NCBI GenBank assembly: GCA_027486675.1
Contig: JAIXOQ010000020.1
Coordinates: 1-64,000 of the forward strand
Length of the DNA stretch: 64,000 nt
Direction: 5' to 3'
Source of the DNA: Pseudomonadota bacterium
Lineage (GTDB): Bacteria > Bdellovibrionota > UBA1018 > CAIMNF01
Below are positions 41,157-51,900 of the stretch, piece by piece. Under the pieces are notes generated by a model. The model had not been told where the DNA came from, ran no database searches, and saw only the letters and a list, made by a program, of their open reading frames with translations. The number at the start of each line of letters is the position of its first letter. Position 1 is the first letter of the stretch. The translations under genes were made by a program, and so were the position numbers.

Positions 41157-42559
41157 AGCTCTTCTCCTTGGGTTCTCACCAGTCCGTACCGGTGTAGTTT
41201 GTTGTACAACGTTTTCAAAGTGATTCCTAAACTCTGTGCAGCCTTGGTTTTGTTCCCATCCATGTGAGTGAGGCAGCGCAGGATGTGGTGTTTTTCAAGG
41301 TCCTCTAAAGACATATCGACTGGGGTCTCTAGACCCCGGTGATGGCTTCCCGCTATGCCGCTCGCGCGCAAAGAAGTGGGCAAGTGCTCCACACCGATGG
41401 GACCCTCGGGCGCCATGATTTTGATGCGCTCTAATGCATTCTGAAGCTCACGGATGTTGCCAGGCCAGCGGTAGCTTTTGAGCGTTGCGTCACACTCGGG
41501 CGTCAAACGTTCCGCGGTCCCTGGAGCAAGGTAGCTGATCAACAAACGGAGATCGTCCTTGCGGTCCCGAAGTGGAGGCGATCTTAAAGTGATGGTATTC
41601 AGCCGGTAGAAGAGATCTTCCCGGAATCTGCCTTGGCTGACTTCAGTTTCAAGTTCACGGTTGGTTGCGCTGATGATTCGAGTGTCGACACGCAGAGATT
41701 CTTTGCCGCCGACTCTATAGAATTCGCCTTCTTGTAAGAAGCGCAGCATCTTCGCTTGGAGCGATGGTGCCATCTCGCCGATCTCATCTAAGAAAAGAGA
41801 TCCTTTGTCGGCAACTTCCACTAGGCCTTTTTTCAGTTGAACGGCGCCAGTGAAGGAGCCCTTTTCGTGTCCGAAAAGTTCGCTCTCTAGAAGTGACTCT
41901 TGCAATGCGCCGCAATTGACGGCGACAAACGGCATGTCCGCCCGTTCAGAAAGAGCATGGATGCGCCGCGCAATGAGTTCTTTTCCGGTGCCGCTTTCCC
42001 CTAAGATCAGGACTGACGCGCCAGTTGGCGCGACACGATCAATCATGTTCAGCAGTGTCTTCAGTTTTTCACTCTGCCCGATGATGGGAGGGGCTGACCT
42101 CTTGGTCATGGCGGCGCGCGGCGTCAGTGTAGTGGTGAGACCGGTGCCTTGAGGTGTAAGTAAAAGGGAGATTTCTGATGCAGCGAGTTCTATCAGTATG
42201 AGCTCGCGCTCTGAGAAGGGGGATGAGTCTTTTTGTTTGGCCAGGAAGACACCTAAGGTTTCACCGTTGGTGTTACAGGGAACCGCGATCACCTGGCTCA
42301 TGGAATCGGTAACGGTTTGTTTCAGCTCAATTGCACGGGTCAAAATTTTTGGGTCGAAAACTGGGAAACCAGGGAGGGAAGTGAATTGATCTTTTGGAAT
42401 CTGGCCGGTGCTGAGAACCCTTGCGAAGGCAAAATCTGCGAAAGGCAGTTCAGCGGCAATCGTGTACAGCCACTCAAGCGGACTACTTGCGGATTTTGCA
42501 CTTGTAGCAAACCGATGGGTCAGCGCATGAATAGTGTTTAAAGTAGTTTCAGGGTTCAT
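41153..42559 (-). CDS. Sigma-54-dependent activator with N-terminal GAF-like domain
   Basis: A 468-residue transcriptional activator. A GAF-like sensor domain covers about residues 1-145. The AAA+ domain (about 165-400) has GESGTGKELIARRIHALSER, the sigma-54 contact ELFGHEKGSFTGA, LFLDEIGEM and ATNRELE. A Fis-type helix-turn-helix ends the protein (NKTKAAQSLGITLKTLYNKL). No receiver domain is present, so it is not a classical response regulator. I chose the ATG at 42559. It is translationally coupled to the Lys/Ala-rich protein gene. Confidence 0.93.
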   Translation of the reverse strand: MNPETTLNTIHALTHRFATSAKSASSPLEWLYTIAAELPFADFAFARVLSTGQIPKDQFTSLPGFPVFDPKILTRAIELKQTVTDSMSQVIAVPCNTNGETLGVFLAKQKDSSPFSERELILIELAASEISLLLTPQGTGLTTTLTPRAAMTKRSAPPIIGQSEKLKTLLNMIDRVAPTGASVLILGESGTGKELIARRIHALSERADMPFVAVNCGALQESLLESELFGHEKGSFTGAVQLKKGLVEVADKGSLFLDEIGEMAPSLQAKMLRFLQEGEFYRVGGKESLRVDTRIISATNRELETEVSQGRFREDLFYRLNTITLRSPPLRDRKDDLRLLISYLAPGTAERLTPECDATLKSYRWPGNIRELQNALERIKIMAPEGPIGVEHLPTSLRASGIAGSHHRGLETPVDMSLEDLEKHHILRCLTHMDGNKTKAAQSLGITLKTLYNKLHRYGLVRTQGEEL

Positions 42560-42593
42560 AGCGGCTTCGAATCTTAACGCCGTCTTGTAAAAA

Positions 42594-42947
42594 ATGCAAG
42601 ACAGAAATCGTCGGAAAATGGTCGGGATCAGTCGGGCAATCATCGTCTTTGGTTTACTTGCGGAGGGCGCTGCAGCTTGGGTGTTGGCCCAACTCGAATG
42701 GGCGGGGCTGGAGCGTATTCTGCATGTGCTTCCTTTTCAGTGCCCGCTCAAGACTTGGTTTGGCTTAAGGTGCCTGTCCTGCGGATTGACCCATGCGGGG
42801 ATCGCTTTCTTGCGGGGCGAATGGGTGATGGCGTGGGACTTCAACCCCTTGATCTACGGGGTGGTGCCCCTGGCCCATGTTGGGGCTTTGTGGTTTTTAT
42901 ACCGGGGTCATTCACTCTTAGACTCGTCAAAGTCCGTTCAACAGTGA
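42594..42947 (+). CDS. DUF2752 membrane protein
   Basis: A 117-residue membrane protein with the DUF2752 pattern CPLKTWFGLRCLSCGLTHA: two Cys motifs between membrane helix 1 and 2, then RGEWVMAWDFNPL and a third membrane segment. The function of the family is unknown; the conserved cysteines may bind metal or a cofactor. It is divergent from the sigma-54 activator with a 34-bp intergenic gap. Confidence 0.82.
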   Translation: MQDRNRRKMVGISRAIIVFGLLAEGAAAWVLAQLEWAGLERILHVLPFQCPLKTWFGLRCLSCGLTHAGIAFLRGEWVMAWDFNPLIYGVVPLAHVGALWFLYRGHSLLDSSKSVQQ

Positions 42948-42990
42948 TAAAAATTTAGCCCTCAGTCACTTTCCTTTGGGGGTCCTTTTC

Positions 42991-44340
42991 ATGAATGTTC
43001 GCGTTGCAGTTGCCTGGCTATTAATTGTGGCCCTCACTTTTGGTGGCAGCATTTCGCCCAGCGCAGTGGCGCAGAGTTTTCCGAAGGACTTGGAGCGGGA
43101 AGTGATCCGTGGGGATGGGGTCTATCAGAACCCTGAGATCTATAAAAATAAACGTCTCCTGAGTTGCCGCACGATTGTTGCGCCTCAAGTTCCGGGGGCC
43201 CCAGTCAATGACTCAGACGGGGTTGTTTTGAGTGTGGGAGGGGTAGGGCAATTTAAGTCAGGGCTTAAAGACTGGATAGCGAAGCATGGCCTTGAATCAC
43301 TCAAGGGCCAGCGTGTCTATGTCACTGGGGTCTCCATTGAGAACAAGAAAAAGATTTATGAAGAATACCGATCCATCCTAAATGCCGAAGGGGTGGGTCC
43401 CGAAGTAGAAGTTTATGTCTTGAGTGTGCGGCGCACACTTCTTGAAGACATAGAGCGACGCACATTCAGGGATCTAATGCAGCGAGTGCGGGCTTTTTTC
43501 CCAGTCTTAGAAACCCAGTATCAATCACCGATTCAGGAAGAGGTCGGGAATGAGTATAAAACCACTGCGTTCATCGAAGCCTTCACTATTGCAAGTCTGG
43601 TCCTGAGTCCAATGGACCGCGTAGATGTTGCTGTCGTGTCTACTGTCCACATTCTCACCCTGTGGGTTTACTGCAAGTACGTACACACGATGAGAAATTG
43701 GTTCATGGCACCCGGTTCCTCCGGAAAAGAAAATTTTCTCAAGCAGGTTTTGACAGCCTTGCCCTTCCTGATCAATTTTCAGTTTCTTTCAAAGACCACA
43801 GCTATAGTCGATCGCATAAGCAGTTCGGAAGTAGTGACAACACCACTCTTTAGTAGCCCCGCAGAAATTGCACTGAACGTAGGTGTGACGGCTGTATTGA
43901 ACGCCGTATTTTATTCTTGGGTAATCAATCAAGGCGTGGGTTCCTGGGTCAGTGGCGAGGAAGGTGTGAATGCACTTGGAACATTGGACGAGCGCCGCAT
44001 TAAAGCTCCCTGGGTGAAGTTCATTCCGCAGGTTTTAGATGCGATTTTCTTTACCATGGCGGGGAACCATCTGGCTTCGATCCTAAGGGATGACGGGCTT
44101 TTTAAAGCAGACTGGGGCCATGTTGGGATTGCAGGGATCACTCTTTTGATTGGTGGTCTTTTCAGGTGGAAACCCGAGGTCATGAACATCGCATTTCAGG
44201 AAGAGCGAAGTCGTATTGCACAGGGGTTCCTAAACCGCATGGGCGCTACTCGGGACAAGATTAAGAAGGCACTTCAGATCCGCGGCCCTAAAAAAGATTC
44301 CCACTCGAAAATCCGAATACGACCTCTGTCTCTGGCGTGA
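42991..44340 (+). CDS. Large integral membrane protein of unknown function
   Basis: A 449-residue protein with a signal-like N-terminus (AVAWLLIVALTFGGSISPSA, cleaved near AVAQS). A soluble region of about 190 residues follows, then four or five hydrophobic segments (TIASLVLSPMDRVDVAVVST, ILTLWVYCKYV, ALPFLINFQFL, VGVTAVLNAVFYSWV, ALDAIFF-like and GIAGITLLIGGLF). No family motif is recognised. The 3' end overlaps the convergent PD40/barrel gene by 53 bp. Confidence 0.6.
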   Translation: MNVRVAVAWLLIVALTFGGSISPSAVAQSFPKDLEREVIRGDGVYQNPEIYKNKRLLSCRTIVAPQVPGAPVNDSDGVVLSVGGVGQFKSGLKDWIAKHGLESLKGQRVYVTGVSIENKKKIYEEYRSILNAEGVGPEVEVYVLSVRRTLLEDIERRTFRDLMQRVRAFFPVLETQYQSPIQEEVGNEYKTTAFIEAFTIASLVLSPMDRVDVAVVSTVHILTLWVYCKYVHTMRNWFMAPGSSGKENFLKQVLTALPFLINFQFLSKTTAIVDRISSSEVVTTPLFSSPAEIALNVGVTAVLNAVFYSWVINQGVGSWVSGEEGVNALGTLDERRIKAPWVKFIPQVLDAIFFTMAGNHLASILRDDGLFKADWGHVGIAGITLLIGGLFRWKPEVMNIAFQEERSRIAQGFLNRMGATRDKIKKALQIRGPKKDSHSKIRIRPLSLA

Positions 44341-47146
44341 AGCGTTGATTGAGTCCACGTTGAATTTGTAGCGTCGCCCTGAGAGGTAAACGGTACAGTG
44401 CCGTGAAATCTAAACCCACCCCAGTGCCAACACTCGGGAGTTGAAACAGTCTTGTTCGGCCAAAGATCGTAGTATTTTCCACAAACACCAATCCAAAGAT
44501 CTGCGAAAAAAACAAAGGCGATGTCTGCCCCCCACGAAAGAGGAATGTTAGGGGGAAAGCGTAGTCAATGCTTGTGCGGGCTGCGGCTCGGGTGATGATA
44601 TCCAAACCTGGATATCCGCGGACCCCCAAGGTTAAAAGACTGGAAGAGCCCCCTTGAGTGGATCCGACGCCGGAAGCCGATTCTAGTTGCGTGTAGCTAT
44701 CGATATTGTCGGTGAGGAAGGTGCTGCCTAAGAATGCAACTCTGGGTGTGATCACTTGGTGATCCGCGATCTCAAAAAACTTCCGAGCATCGATGAGATA
44801 CTTCCAAGCCGGTTGAGCCACTGCGGAGTTAAAAAGAGCTTGGGTGCCCCCAATGATGGTCCAGCCTGCCTCGGGGAAAGGACCTTGGCGCGAGAACTCC
44901 GCATTTGAATAGGTCATCGTCGCAACTAAGCTAGGGATCGCGCTCTTTGAGAACTCATATTGCGACGAGGATAGCGTCGCTAAAGATTCTCGATCCCGGA
45001 AACGATTCGTTTGAAGAACCGCACTGATGCGTGGTGTGAATCGCGCGTAAGTGGTGGCAAATGGAAAGCGGAAGGAGAGTGACCCCTCTTCGGTGCGTGT
45101 GAAACGTGTAGATGTGATGTCTCTAGAAAAGAGGGAGTACCTCAGGTCCATCATCGGACCGAAAGAAAAATTCGTGTACTGAACGGTCGTGTCGATCACC
45201 TTCGGATCAAAACGATAACCTGCACCCGCTAAATATTGATGGTGCCCGACCGAATCAAAACCAAGGACTTCGGCTCCTAGAAGCGGTCCTCCCTTAGTGA
45301 AGTCACTCACTAAAACACCTGGCGCCCAGTAGCGCGGCGCAAGGCTTGACCAAGGTGAGTATGCTCTTGGCGTTTCGGTCTTGATCTCAGGACTTTTTAA
45401 AGCGGCCTCAATGGAGTCTTGTTTGGGCAGCGCTTGAGTGATGGGTGCTTCAGGAGCGGGCCCAAGTTCGGCAATGTCCCAGCCTTTGGCGTGCAGTTGA
45501 CTGGCGTAGAGTGTGCCGTTCGGGTGAAAGAAAGGAAGCCAGGATGCACCGATGACTCGTGTCGCCTGCCTGATCTTTTGATCTGCTCCCATTTTGTAGA
45601 TCTGGACAATCCCGGATTGATCCGACGTAAAATAGATCTCTCCATTCGGACTGATGGCCGGAAAGCGGTTAAATGAACCATCACGCACTAGGGTGTTGAG
45701 TTTCTTAGTTTTTATGTTGTAGACCATCAGGTCTGCTTGGGGTTCACCGTAGTTTTGAAGAGAAAAAACAACCTGCATCGAATCCGGGAGCCACTTTGGA
45801 TTTGAGACCAAGCTAAATTCTGGAATGGTGAGAGGCTGTTCGATCTGTTTCAAACGGGGACGCTTTTCCAAGTTCAGAACCTGTGCAATTCCTAAGTGTG
45901 TCGTTCCTGCTTTGGTGATCGTAAATGCTAGATATTTTCCATCCGGACTGAGGTCTGGATCTTTCGCTCTGAGACCCTGCGTGAGTTGGCGACTTTGGTC
46001 GTCTTCAATGGAATAGACCCAAACGTCGGAATAAGTGGAAAAGTTCCGCCACTGATTGAGCTCACTAAAAAAGAGATGTTTCGAATCCGGGGAAAAAGAA
46101 AGCCCCACACCCATGAGCTTATCGCGGACCCAGGTCGTTGTGTTCGAGTGCAGATTTTTTAAGTAGAGTCCGGGACGCTTCGTGAGCGTTTCTGCGGAAT
46201 AGGCCAGCCACTGGCCGTTCTTTGAAATAGTTCCGCCGATTGCTTCATAGCTGGAGTTCGTCTTCAGTGTGACTGGGGAGAGACCATCGCGCGCTAATTG
46301 CGCGAGGTTCTTTTCTTCGCGCTCCTGAGTGGACTCGACAAACTTCTTCCACGCCCCGGGCCAAGCTTCTGTTTGTGAGTAGGGGAGCGAAGAAGAAGAT
46401 TCATATGAAAGATCGCCCCAGAAGGTATCGCTTTGAAACGTTTTTACGATTTCATTGCCAAAAAGATAGGGGATCTCGCCCGATGGGAATTGAGGGATTG
46501 TTCCATTGACGATGGATAGATCGATGCCGTCTTTTTTATCTAAGCGGTCTTCAGCAATTTGGGTGCGGATAATCCCCGCGTAATAGGGGCTTCTTCCTCG
46601 GCCAAGCAAGGAGGTCCTGGTCTCAAAATAAACCGCGAGCCCTTCCACAAGCCAGGGTGCCCAAAGCCCATTCGGGCGAATGATGTCTCCAAATACGTAG
46701 CGAGCCCACTCCCATGCACCCCGGGTTGGATCGATGTTTAAGATATGGACGTATTCATGGAAAGTTAGATTCTTGATCCAGTCCTCAGAGTAAGCGGAAG
46801 AAAACCAAGCTTCAGGAGGTGTTGCATAAAGTACGATCCCCACTCGAAGTGGGGGAAGTGCAAATCCGTTCGATGCATCGATATTGTCAATCACAAGCAC
46901 ATGGGTCTTGAAACGAGGCTGCCACCTTAAGATCGGGGATAAGATGGTGTGTGCATGTTCTAAGTGCTGGGCCGCTTTTTTTGTAAAAGAATCTAATCCT
47001 TCCACATAGGTGAATTTGAAATGTTCGGTTTCAAATTCTTTATAATTCCAGAAAGGAGAAAGCTGCACGATTTCTGAGAAACTGGGGACCTGCGCTTGGG
47101 TCGTATGGATGGTTACAAATAAAGAAAGGAGTCCGCTAAAAAGCAT
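44288..47146 (-). CDS. Exported PD40 beta-propeller protein with peptidase-like and barrel domains
   Basis: A 952-residue exported protein with signal peptide (LFSGLLSLFVTIHTTQAQ). The first 300 residues include a zinc-protease-like HEYVHILNIDP motif. The middle (about residues 340-620) has repeated TolB/PD40 blades (VGLSFSPDSKHLFFSE, DLSPDGKYLAFTIT, AISPNGEIYFTSDQSG). The C-terminal 300 residues look like an outer-membrane barrel of the BamA/D15 type. The order suggests a surface-anchored sensor or protease. It overlaps the ygfZ-like gene by 11 bases. Confidence 0.72.
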   Translation of the reverse strand: MLFSGLLSLFVTIHTTQAQVPSFSEIVQLSPFWNYKEFETEHFKFTYVEGLDSFTKKAAQHLEHAHTILSPILRWQPRFKTHVLVIDNIDASNGFALPPLRVGIVLYATPPEAWFSSAYSEDWIKNLTFHEYVHILNIDPTRGAWEWARYVFGDIIRPNGLWAPWLVEGLAVYFETRTSLLGRGRSPYYAGIIRTQIAEDRLDKKDGIDLSIVNGTIPQFPSGEIPYLFGNEIVKTFQSDTFWGDLSYESSSSLPYSQTEAWPGAWKKFVESTQEREEKNLAQLARDGLSPVTLKTNSSYEAIGGTISKNGQWLAYSAETLTKRPGLYLKNLHSNTTTWVRDKLMGVGLSFSPDSKHLFFSELNQWRNFSTYSDVWVYSIEDDQSRQLTQGLRAKDPDLSPDGKYLAFTITKAGTTHLGIAQVLNLEKRPRLKQIEQPLTIPEFSLVSNPKWLPDSMQVVFSLQNYGEPQADLMVYNIKTKKLNTLVRDGSFNRFPAISPNGEIYFTSDQSGIVQIYKMGADQKIRQATRVIGASWLPFFHPNGTLYASQLHAKGWDIAELGPAPEAPITQALPKQDSIEAALKSPEIKTETPRAYSPWSSLAPRYWAPGVLVSDFTKGGPLLGAEVLGFDSVGHHQYLAGAGYRFDPKVIDTTVQYTNFSFGPMMDLRYSLFSRDITSTRFTRTEEGSLSFRFPFATTYARFTPRISAVLQTNRFRDRESLATLSSSQYEFSKSAIPSLVATMTYSNAEFSRQGPFPEAGWTIIGGTQALFNSAVAQPAWKYLIDARKFFEIADHQVITPRVAFLGSTFLTDNIDSYTQLESASGVGSTQGGSSSLLTLGVRGYPGLDIITRAAARTSIDYAFPLTFLFRGGQTSPLFFSQIFGLVFVENTTIFGRTRLFQLPSVGTGVGLDFTALYRLPLRATLQIQRGLNQRFTPETEVVFGFSSGNLF

Positions 47147-47813
47147 GGATGACTTCAAGTGTGATTCCCCCGTGAATAATTTTTTGGCCAGCCTTGAGAT
47201 GAGTTTTTCTAAGAATAGCGAGCGCGATATCGCCGATCTTTGTGGTGCAGTGAGAGGTGAGTTTTCCAATCTCCTGCTGATCTTGAAATAAGGTGCCTGG
47301 CTGATCGATTAAACCTTCTGTTTGAAGCAGTGCCAATCGTTTCGGGCTGCTGCCGATAGAAATCATCTTTTCAATGACCTCTTGTCCGGGATAGCAGCCC
47401 TTTTGATCTGCGATTGCGTGAGCGAGATTCACCTCTAGGGGATTTGTTTTTTCGTCGGGGTAGAACTCTTTTCCTACCCGGGCACGGCCAGAGCGAATGC
47501 GCTCTTCTTCGTTCTCTGGCTTTGTATCGAGAGGAGTTTCTTTCAGCGTGTAGTGTTCGGAAAACGTGAACTGCTCCAAAACTTTAAGGAACTGAGTGAG
47601 GTTCGAGTTGTCCGGCAGAGGATCTAATTCGACTTGTAGGGTGTCAGTACTCAGCGGAGTAATCGTAAAGGCACTGATGATTTTCCCGCTCGGAGTGAGG
47701 AAGAGTGCATCTGTCGGGACGCCTATCTCCCTTTTATGCGCATTCCAGGTCGATATTCTATGAAGCAGATCGATCCCATCCAGACCCTTGATTTCCATAC
47801 CTTTGCGATCCAT
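47136..47813 (-). CDS. ygfZ: YgfZ/GcvT-like folate-binding protein
   Basis: A 225-residue GcvT-fold protein. It has the YgfZ signature QKGCYPGQEVIEKMI (family KGCYxGQE) and a supporting region with FLTPSGKIISAF near the N-terminus. YgfZ assists repair or assembly of some iron-sulfur enzymes through folate. I chose the ATG at 47813; a longer frame to 47855 and ATG 47798 are alternatives. It is divergent from the YhaM-type gene. Confidence 0.85.
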   Translation of the reverse strand: MDRKGMEIKGLDGIDLLHRISTWNAHKREIGVPTDALFLTPSGKIISAFTITPLSTDTLQVELDPLPDNSNLTQFLKVLEQFTFSEHYTLKETPLDTKPENEEERIRSGRARVGKEFYPDEKTNPLEVNLAHAIADQKGCYPGQEVIEKMISIGSSPKRLALLQTEGLIDQPGTLFQDQQEIGKLTSHCTTKIGDIALAILRKTHLKAGQKIIHGGITLEVIHAF

Positions 47814-47844
47814 GTGTCTCCTAGTATCGTGGAGAGAATCTTTT

Positions 47845-48852
47845 ATGAAACCCACAAAATCTCAGTTTGTTCGCGATCTTAGGGATCAGGATCGTGTTTC
47901 TTCTTATTTCTTAGTGAAATCCTGCCAGCTCGGCACAGGTAAGACGGGGAAACCATTTTTGAGCCTGGTCCTCCAAGATAAGACGGGCGAAGTCGATGCG
48001 CGCATCTGGGATAACGCAGGCAAGTACTCTGGCACCTTGGGGATGGACGCGCTCGTTCAGGTGGAAGGGAACATCCAAGTTTTTCAAGGTCGCCTGCAAG
48101 TGATCATCAAGGACTTAAGCTTGCTTCGGGAAACCGACGTGGTGCTGGATGATCTCCTCGTGGTTTCGCTGCTGGATGCGGATGCGCTTTATGCAGAAAT
48201 TGTGAAGAAGATTCACGCGATGAAGGATCCACACTACAAAGCGCTTTGTGAATCTGTCTTCATTGAAGATGAAGATGTGATTAGCCGTTTTCGCCGTGCT
48301 CCTGCAGCAAAGACGATTCACCACGCCTATCCCATCGGACTGTTAGAGCACGTGGTATCAGTGTGTGAAATCTTAGATAGGATTGGCCGTCACTACGGCA
48401 ATAAAGTGAATCACGATCTGCTTTTGGTGGGTGGATTGTTCCATGACATCGCAAAGATCTGGGAACTTCAGTATGAAAAGTCCACGGACTACACCGACGA
48501 AGGCCGTTTCTTAGGCCACTTGGTGATGGGGGTAGAACTCATTGATCAAAAAGTGCGCGCTCTCAATGCGGTTCCCGGCCGCTTGCCCGAGACGTTTCCT
48601 ACAGAAAAGCTGCTTCTCGCAAAACACATGGTGGTTGCCCATCATGGGAAGCTGGAGTATGGGTCGCCGAAAGAACCCGTGTGTTTAGAAGCTCTGATCG
48701 TGCACATGATCGATGATCTGGATTCCAAGGTGAATCAGATCCTAAAATTCGTAGAAAATGACCCACAACCTGGGGCCTGGTCGGGAATTCAGAAGCACTT
48801 TGGAAGGTTCTTCTATAAGCCCGAATGGGCCCGTAAAGCGCCACTGGGGTGA
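47845..48852 (+). CDS. 3'-5' exoribonuclease, YhaM type
   Basis: A 335-residue nuclease with an N-terminal OB-fold (SQFVRDLRDQDRVSSYFLVK, then PFLSLVLQDKTGEVDARIWD) and an HD domain: HHAYPIGLLEHVVSVCEILD followed by GGLFHDIAKIWELQY (HD metal ligands), then HLVMGVELIDQK and AKHMVVAHHGKLEYGSPKEP. The order matches YhaM/CBF1, which trims RNA and single-stranded DNA. I chose the ATG at 47845, 57 bases after the first frame ATG. The family is usually found in Firmicutes, but is also present in other phyla. Confidence 0.88.
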   Translation: MKPTKSQFVRDLRDQDRVSSYFLVKSCQLGTGKTGKPFLSLVLQDKTGEVDARIWDNAGKYSGTLGMDALVQVEGNIQVFQGRLQVIIKDLSLLRETDVVLDDLLVVSLLDADALYAEIVKKIHAMKDPHYKALCESVFIEDEDVISRFRRAPAAKTIHHAYPIGLLEHVVSVCEILDRIGRHYGNKVNHDLLLVGGLFHDIAKIWELQYEKSTDYTDEGRFLGHLVMGVELIDQKVRALNAVPGRLPETFPTEKLLLAKHMVVAHHGKLEYGSPKEPVCLEALIVHMIDDLDSKVNQILKFVENDPQPGAWSGIQKHFGRFFYKPEWARKAPLG

Positions 48853-48985
48853 CGCTGGTATAGCGTTTGACGCGCTGTATTGTTAAGAAAAATTTACCTA
48901 AACCGGCTAAGTCCTTGTTTTTGTTGGGTATCAATTCGGCCGCGATCTCTTAACTTAGACGCCCCGATCACCGATAATAGAGAGA

Positions 48986-51900
48986 GTGAGATCCCTAGCC
49001 ACCATCCGATTTACCGCTTTGGTTCTATCCGGTGCCCTCTTTGTGGGCTGCGGGAGCTCCACAACTTCGGATCAGTTGGCTGGGATTTTAGGGACCACAA
49101 ATATTGATATTCCTTCGTCGGGAACCCCGACACCAACTCCAACAGCAACACCTACGCCGACCGCAACGCCGACTCCGACGCCTACTGGAACTGCCGATCG
49201 AATCGTGAGAAACGGCGGGAACGGCCAAAGTGCTTTGCAAGGAGCGACGCTACCCAACGCGATCCAGGTTCGCGTTGAAGATTCAAATGGTTCACCCGTC
49301 TCCAATGTCAGTGTTGTATTTTCCACTGCGACCTCGGGAGCAAAGTTTGAAGAGAGTAATGCGACGACTTACACCATCGCAACCAATGGAAGTGGAATCG
49401 CAGAAGCGACCCCTATACTCAGTGGTACGGTCACCGGCACCAATACATTTACTGCATCCATCGCTGTAGCCGCACCATCAGCAACCATCCAAGCGGTTAA
49501 TTTCACAGCAAGTGGAGGTGTTGTAACGCCGACACCGACTCCTGCGCCTCCGGATAAAATCATCCGAAACACCGGAAACGGCCAAACTGCGGCGCTCGGG
49601 GCGGAGCTACCCGATCCCATTAAGGTCCGTGTAGTCGATGCATCTGGAAACTATTTGTCTAACATCAGTGTCGTATTCACTGCATCCACTGCGAACTCGA
49701 AGTTTCTAGAAAGTAATGCAGCTTCCTACACGATTGCTACCGATGGAAGCGGTTATGCTGAGACCACGCCCATTTTAAGTACCACGGTTTCTGGGGCTAA
49801 TAGCTTTACGGCGTCTATTGCGGTGGCTGCACCTTCTGCAAGCATTAAGGTCGTAACCTTTACTGCAACTGCTACGGTGGCTCCGACGCCAACGCCAACG
49901 CCAGTAACAGCGGATAAGATCCAGGCAATTTCAGGAAACTCTCAATCTGCACTCATGGGTGCTGCACTCGCTAACCCAATTGTTGTCAAAGTTGTAGATG
50001 CGAGTGGAAATCCTGTTAGTGGCGTGAGTGTTGTATTTACGGCAGCGAGTGCGAATTCAAAACTTTCAGAAAGTAATGCGGCGACCTATACGATTGCTTC
50101 GGATGTGAGCGGTCAGGCATCTGCTACTCCTGTTTTAAGCACGACTGTTTCGGGCACAAACCTCTTTACTGCATCGATCGCAGCTGCCGTACCCACAGCA
50201 ACGATTACATCAGTTACATTCTCTGCCACGGCTTCCACGGTTCCATCGGCGTCAGACAGAATCTTAATTTCTTCGGGTAATGGTCAGAGCGCAATCATGG
50301 GCGCGAACTTTCCCAATCCGCTTCAGGTGACGGTAGTCGATAGCTCTGGGAACCCTGTTCAAAACGTCAGTGTGGTCTTCACAGCAATCACCGCAGGTTC
50401 GAAATTCTCTGAAAGTAATGCAACGACTTACACCATAGCCACAAACTCAATCGGTGTTGCACAAGTGACTCCGATCGCAAGTAGTACGACTTCAGGTACA
50501 AACTCTTTCACGGCCTCCATCGCAGCTGCGGCGCCCACTGCGACGATTCCTAGTGTCACCTTTACCGGTACCGCTGAAGCGATCTTGACGGCTGCAAGCA
50601 TTACAAAAATTTTAGGGGATGCACAGACCGGTACAGTGAATACCAGTCTGCCGACTCCGATTCGTGTTCTTGTGACAACAGGTGCAGGCGGTACCGGTAC
50701 TCCGGTTCCTTACGCCACTGTAACATTCGCCCCTGGAACCGGCGGCGGTTCGGTATCCTGCGGAACGGCCGGCGCATGGTCCACAAACGCTAGCGGTGAG
50801 GTGTGGTGTTTTGTCACTTTGGGCGCAACAGTGGGTGCGCAGACTTTCACGGCAACCTTAGCAAGTGTTGGCACAGTTACATTCACGGCCACAGCAACAG
50901 CTTCAACCAGCACAAGCCCAACACAAGTCAGGATCGTTGCTGCACCGGCTGGGACTGCAGACATCGGAGCAACCAGTTTAACCAATGGCCAAAGTTTGGC
51001 ACTTCGCGCAGTCATTTATAGAAGCAGTGACGCCACCATCGTGAAAGAAACTGCAGTCAACTGGACGACGACGGGTAGCTTAAATCTTTCAGACGTGGTG
51101 ACCAGCGGTGGTGGAACATATGCGACTTATTCTCCAACCAAAAGCGGAACAGGAAATATTCAGGCAGTACTCACGGATGCGACGGAAATATCGAATTACA
51201 ACGTGACCGTGCAGACTGCACTCACCGGAATCATTACTTCTTCGATTTCTCAGACTGCGATAACCATTATCGCGGACAGCGGTGGAGGCCAGACGGTACC
51301 TAAGAGCACTGCTCTCCCGAACTCACTTGTTGCAAAAGTGACTGATGCTTCTGGGAATGGAGTGCCAAATATCTCTGTCACTTTCAGTGTTCACTCCGGG
51401 GGTGGATCCGTTTCATGCGGAACAGCAGGCGTGGTTCTTACGGATTCCAATGGACAAGCTTCGTGTCGTGCGACTCTTGGCGCTACAGTAGGCACTCAAG
51501 AATTTAGAGCGACTGCAAGCGTGGGTGTGGCTTCTTTCGTACAGACTGCTACAAATGTCTCCACCGAAGCAGCAGCGTCGATTGCGGCGTGGAGTGGAAA
51601 TGGCCAATCAGGGACTGTCAGTACTGCTGCGAGTTTCCCATTAGTCGTCCGTGTTTATGACGCATCCTCAAACTTAATCACCGGCGCCAGCGTGACCTAT
51701 TCTGTTGTCTCTGGTGGCGGCTCAATCAACTGCTCAAACCCGGTGATTACAGTCGCTGGAGAAGCAGCCTGCAATGTGACTTTAGGATCAACGATCGGAT
51801 CCCAAGTCTTTAGGGCCACAGTCACAAGCACTGCAATTTCTGTAGATTTCACTTTGACGGGTAATTTCCGCCCTACATCACTTCAGATTTATACGACCGC

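Noticed and set aside
48951-48977. FliA-like promoter (TAAC, 15-base spacer, ACCGATAA) before the 2043-residue lipoprotein
   Set aside because: The match is close, but transcription would start about 3 bases before the GTG, leaving no leader; it is probably chance.
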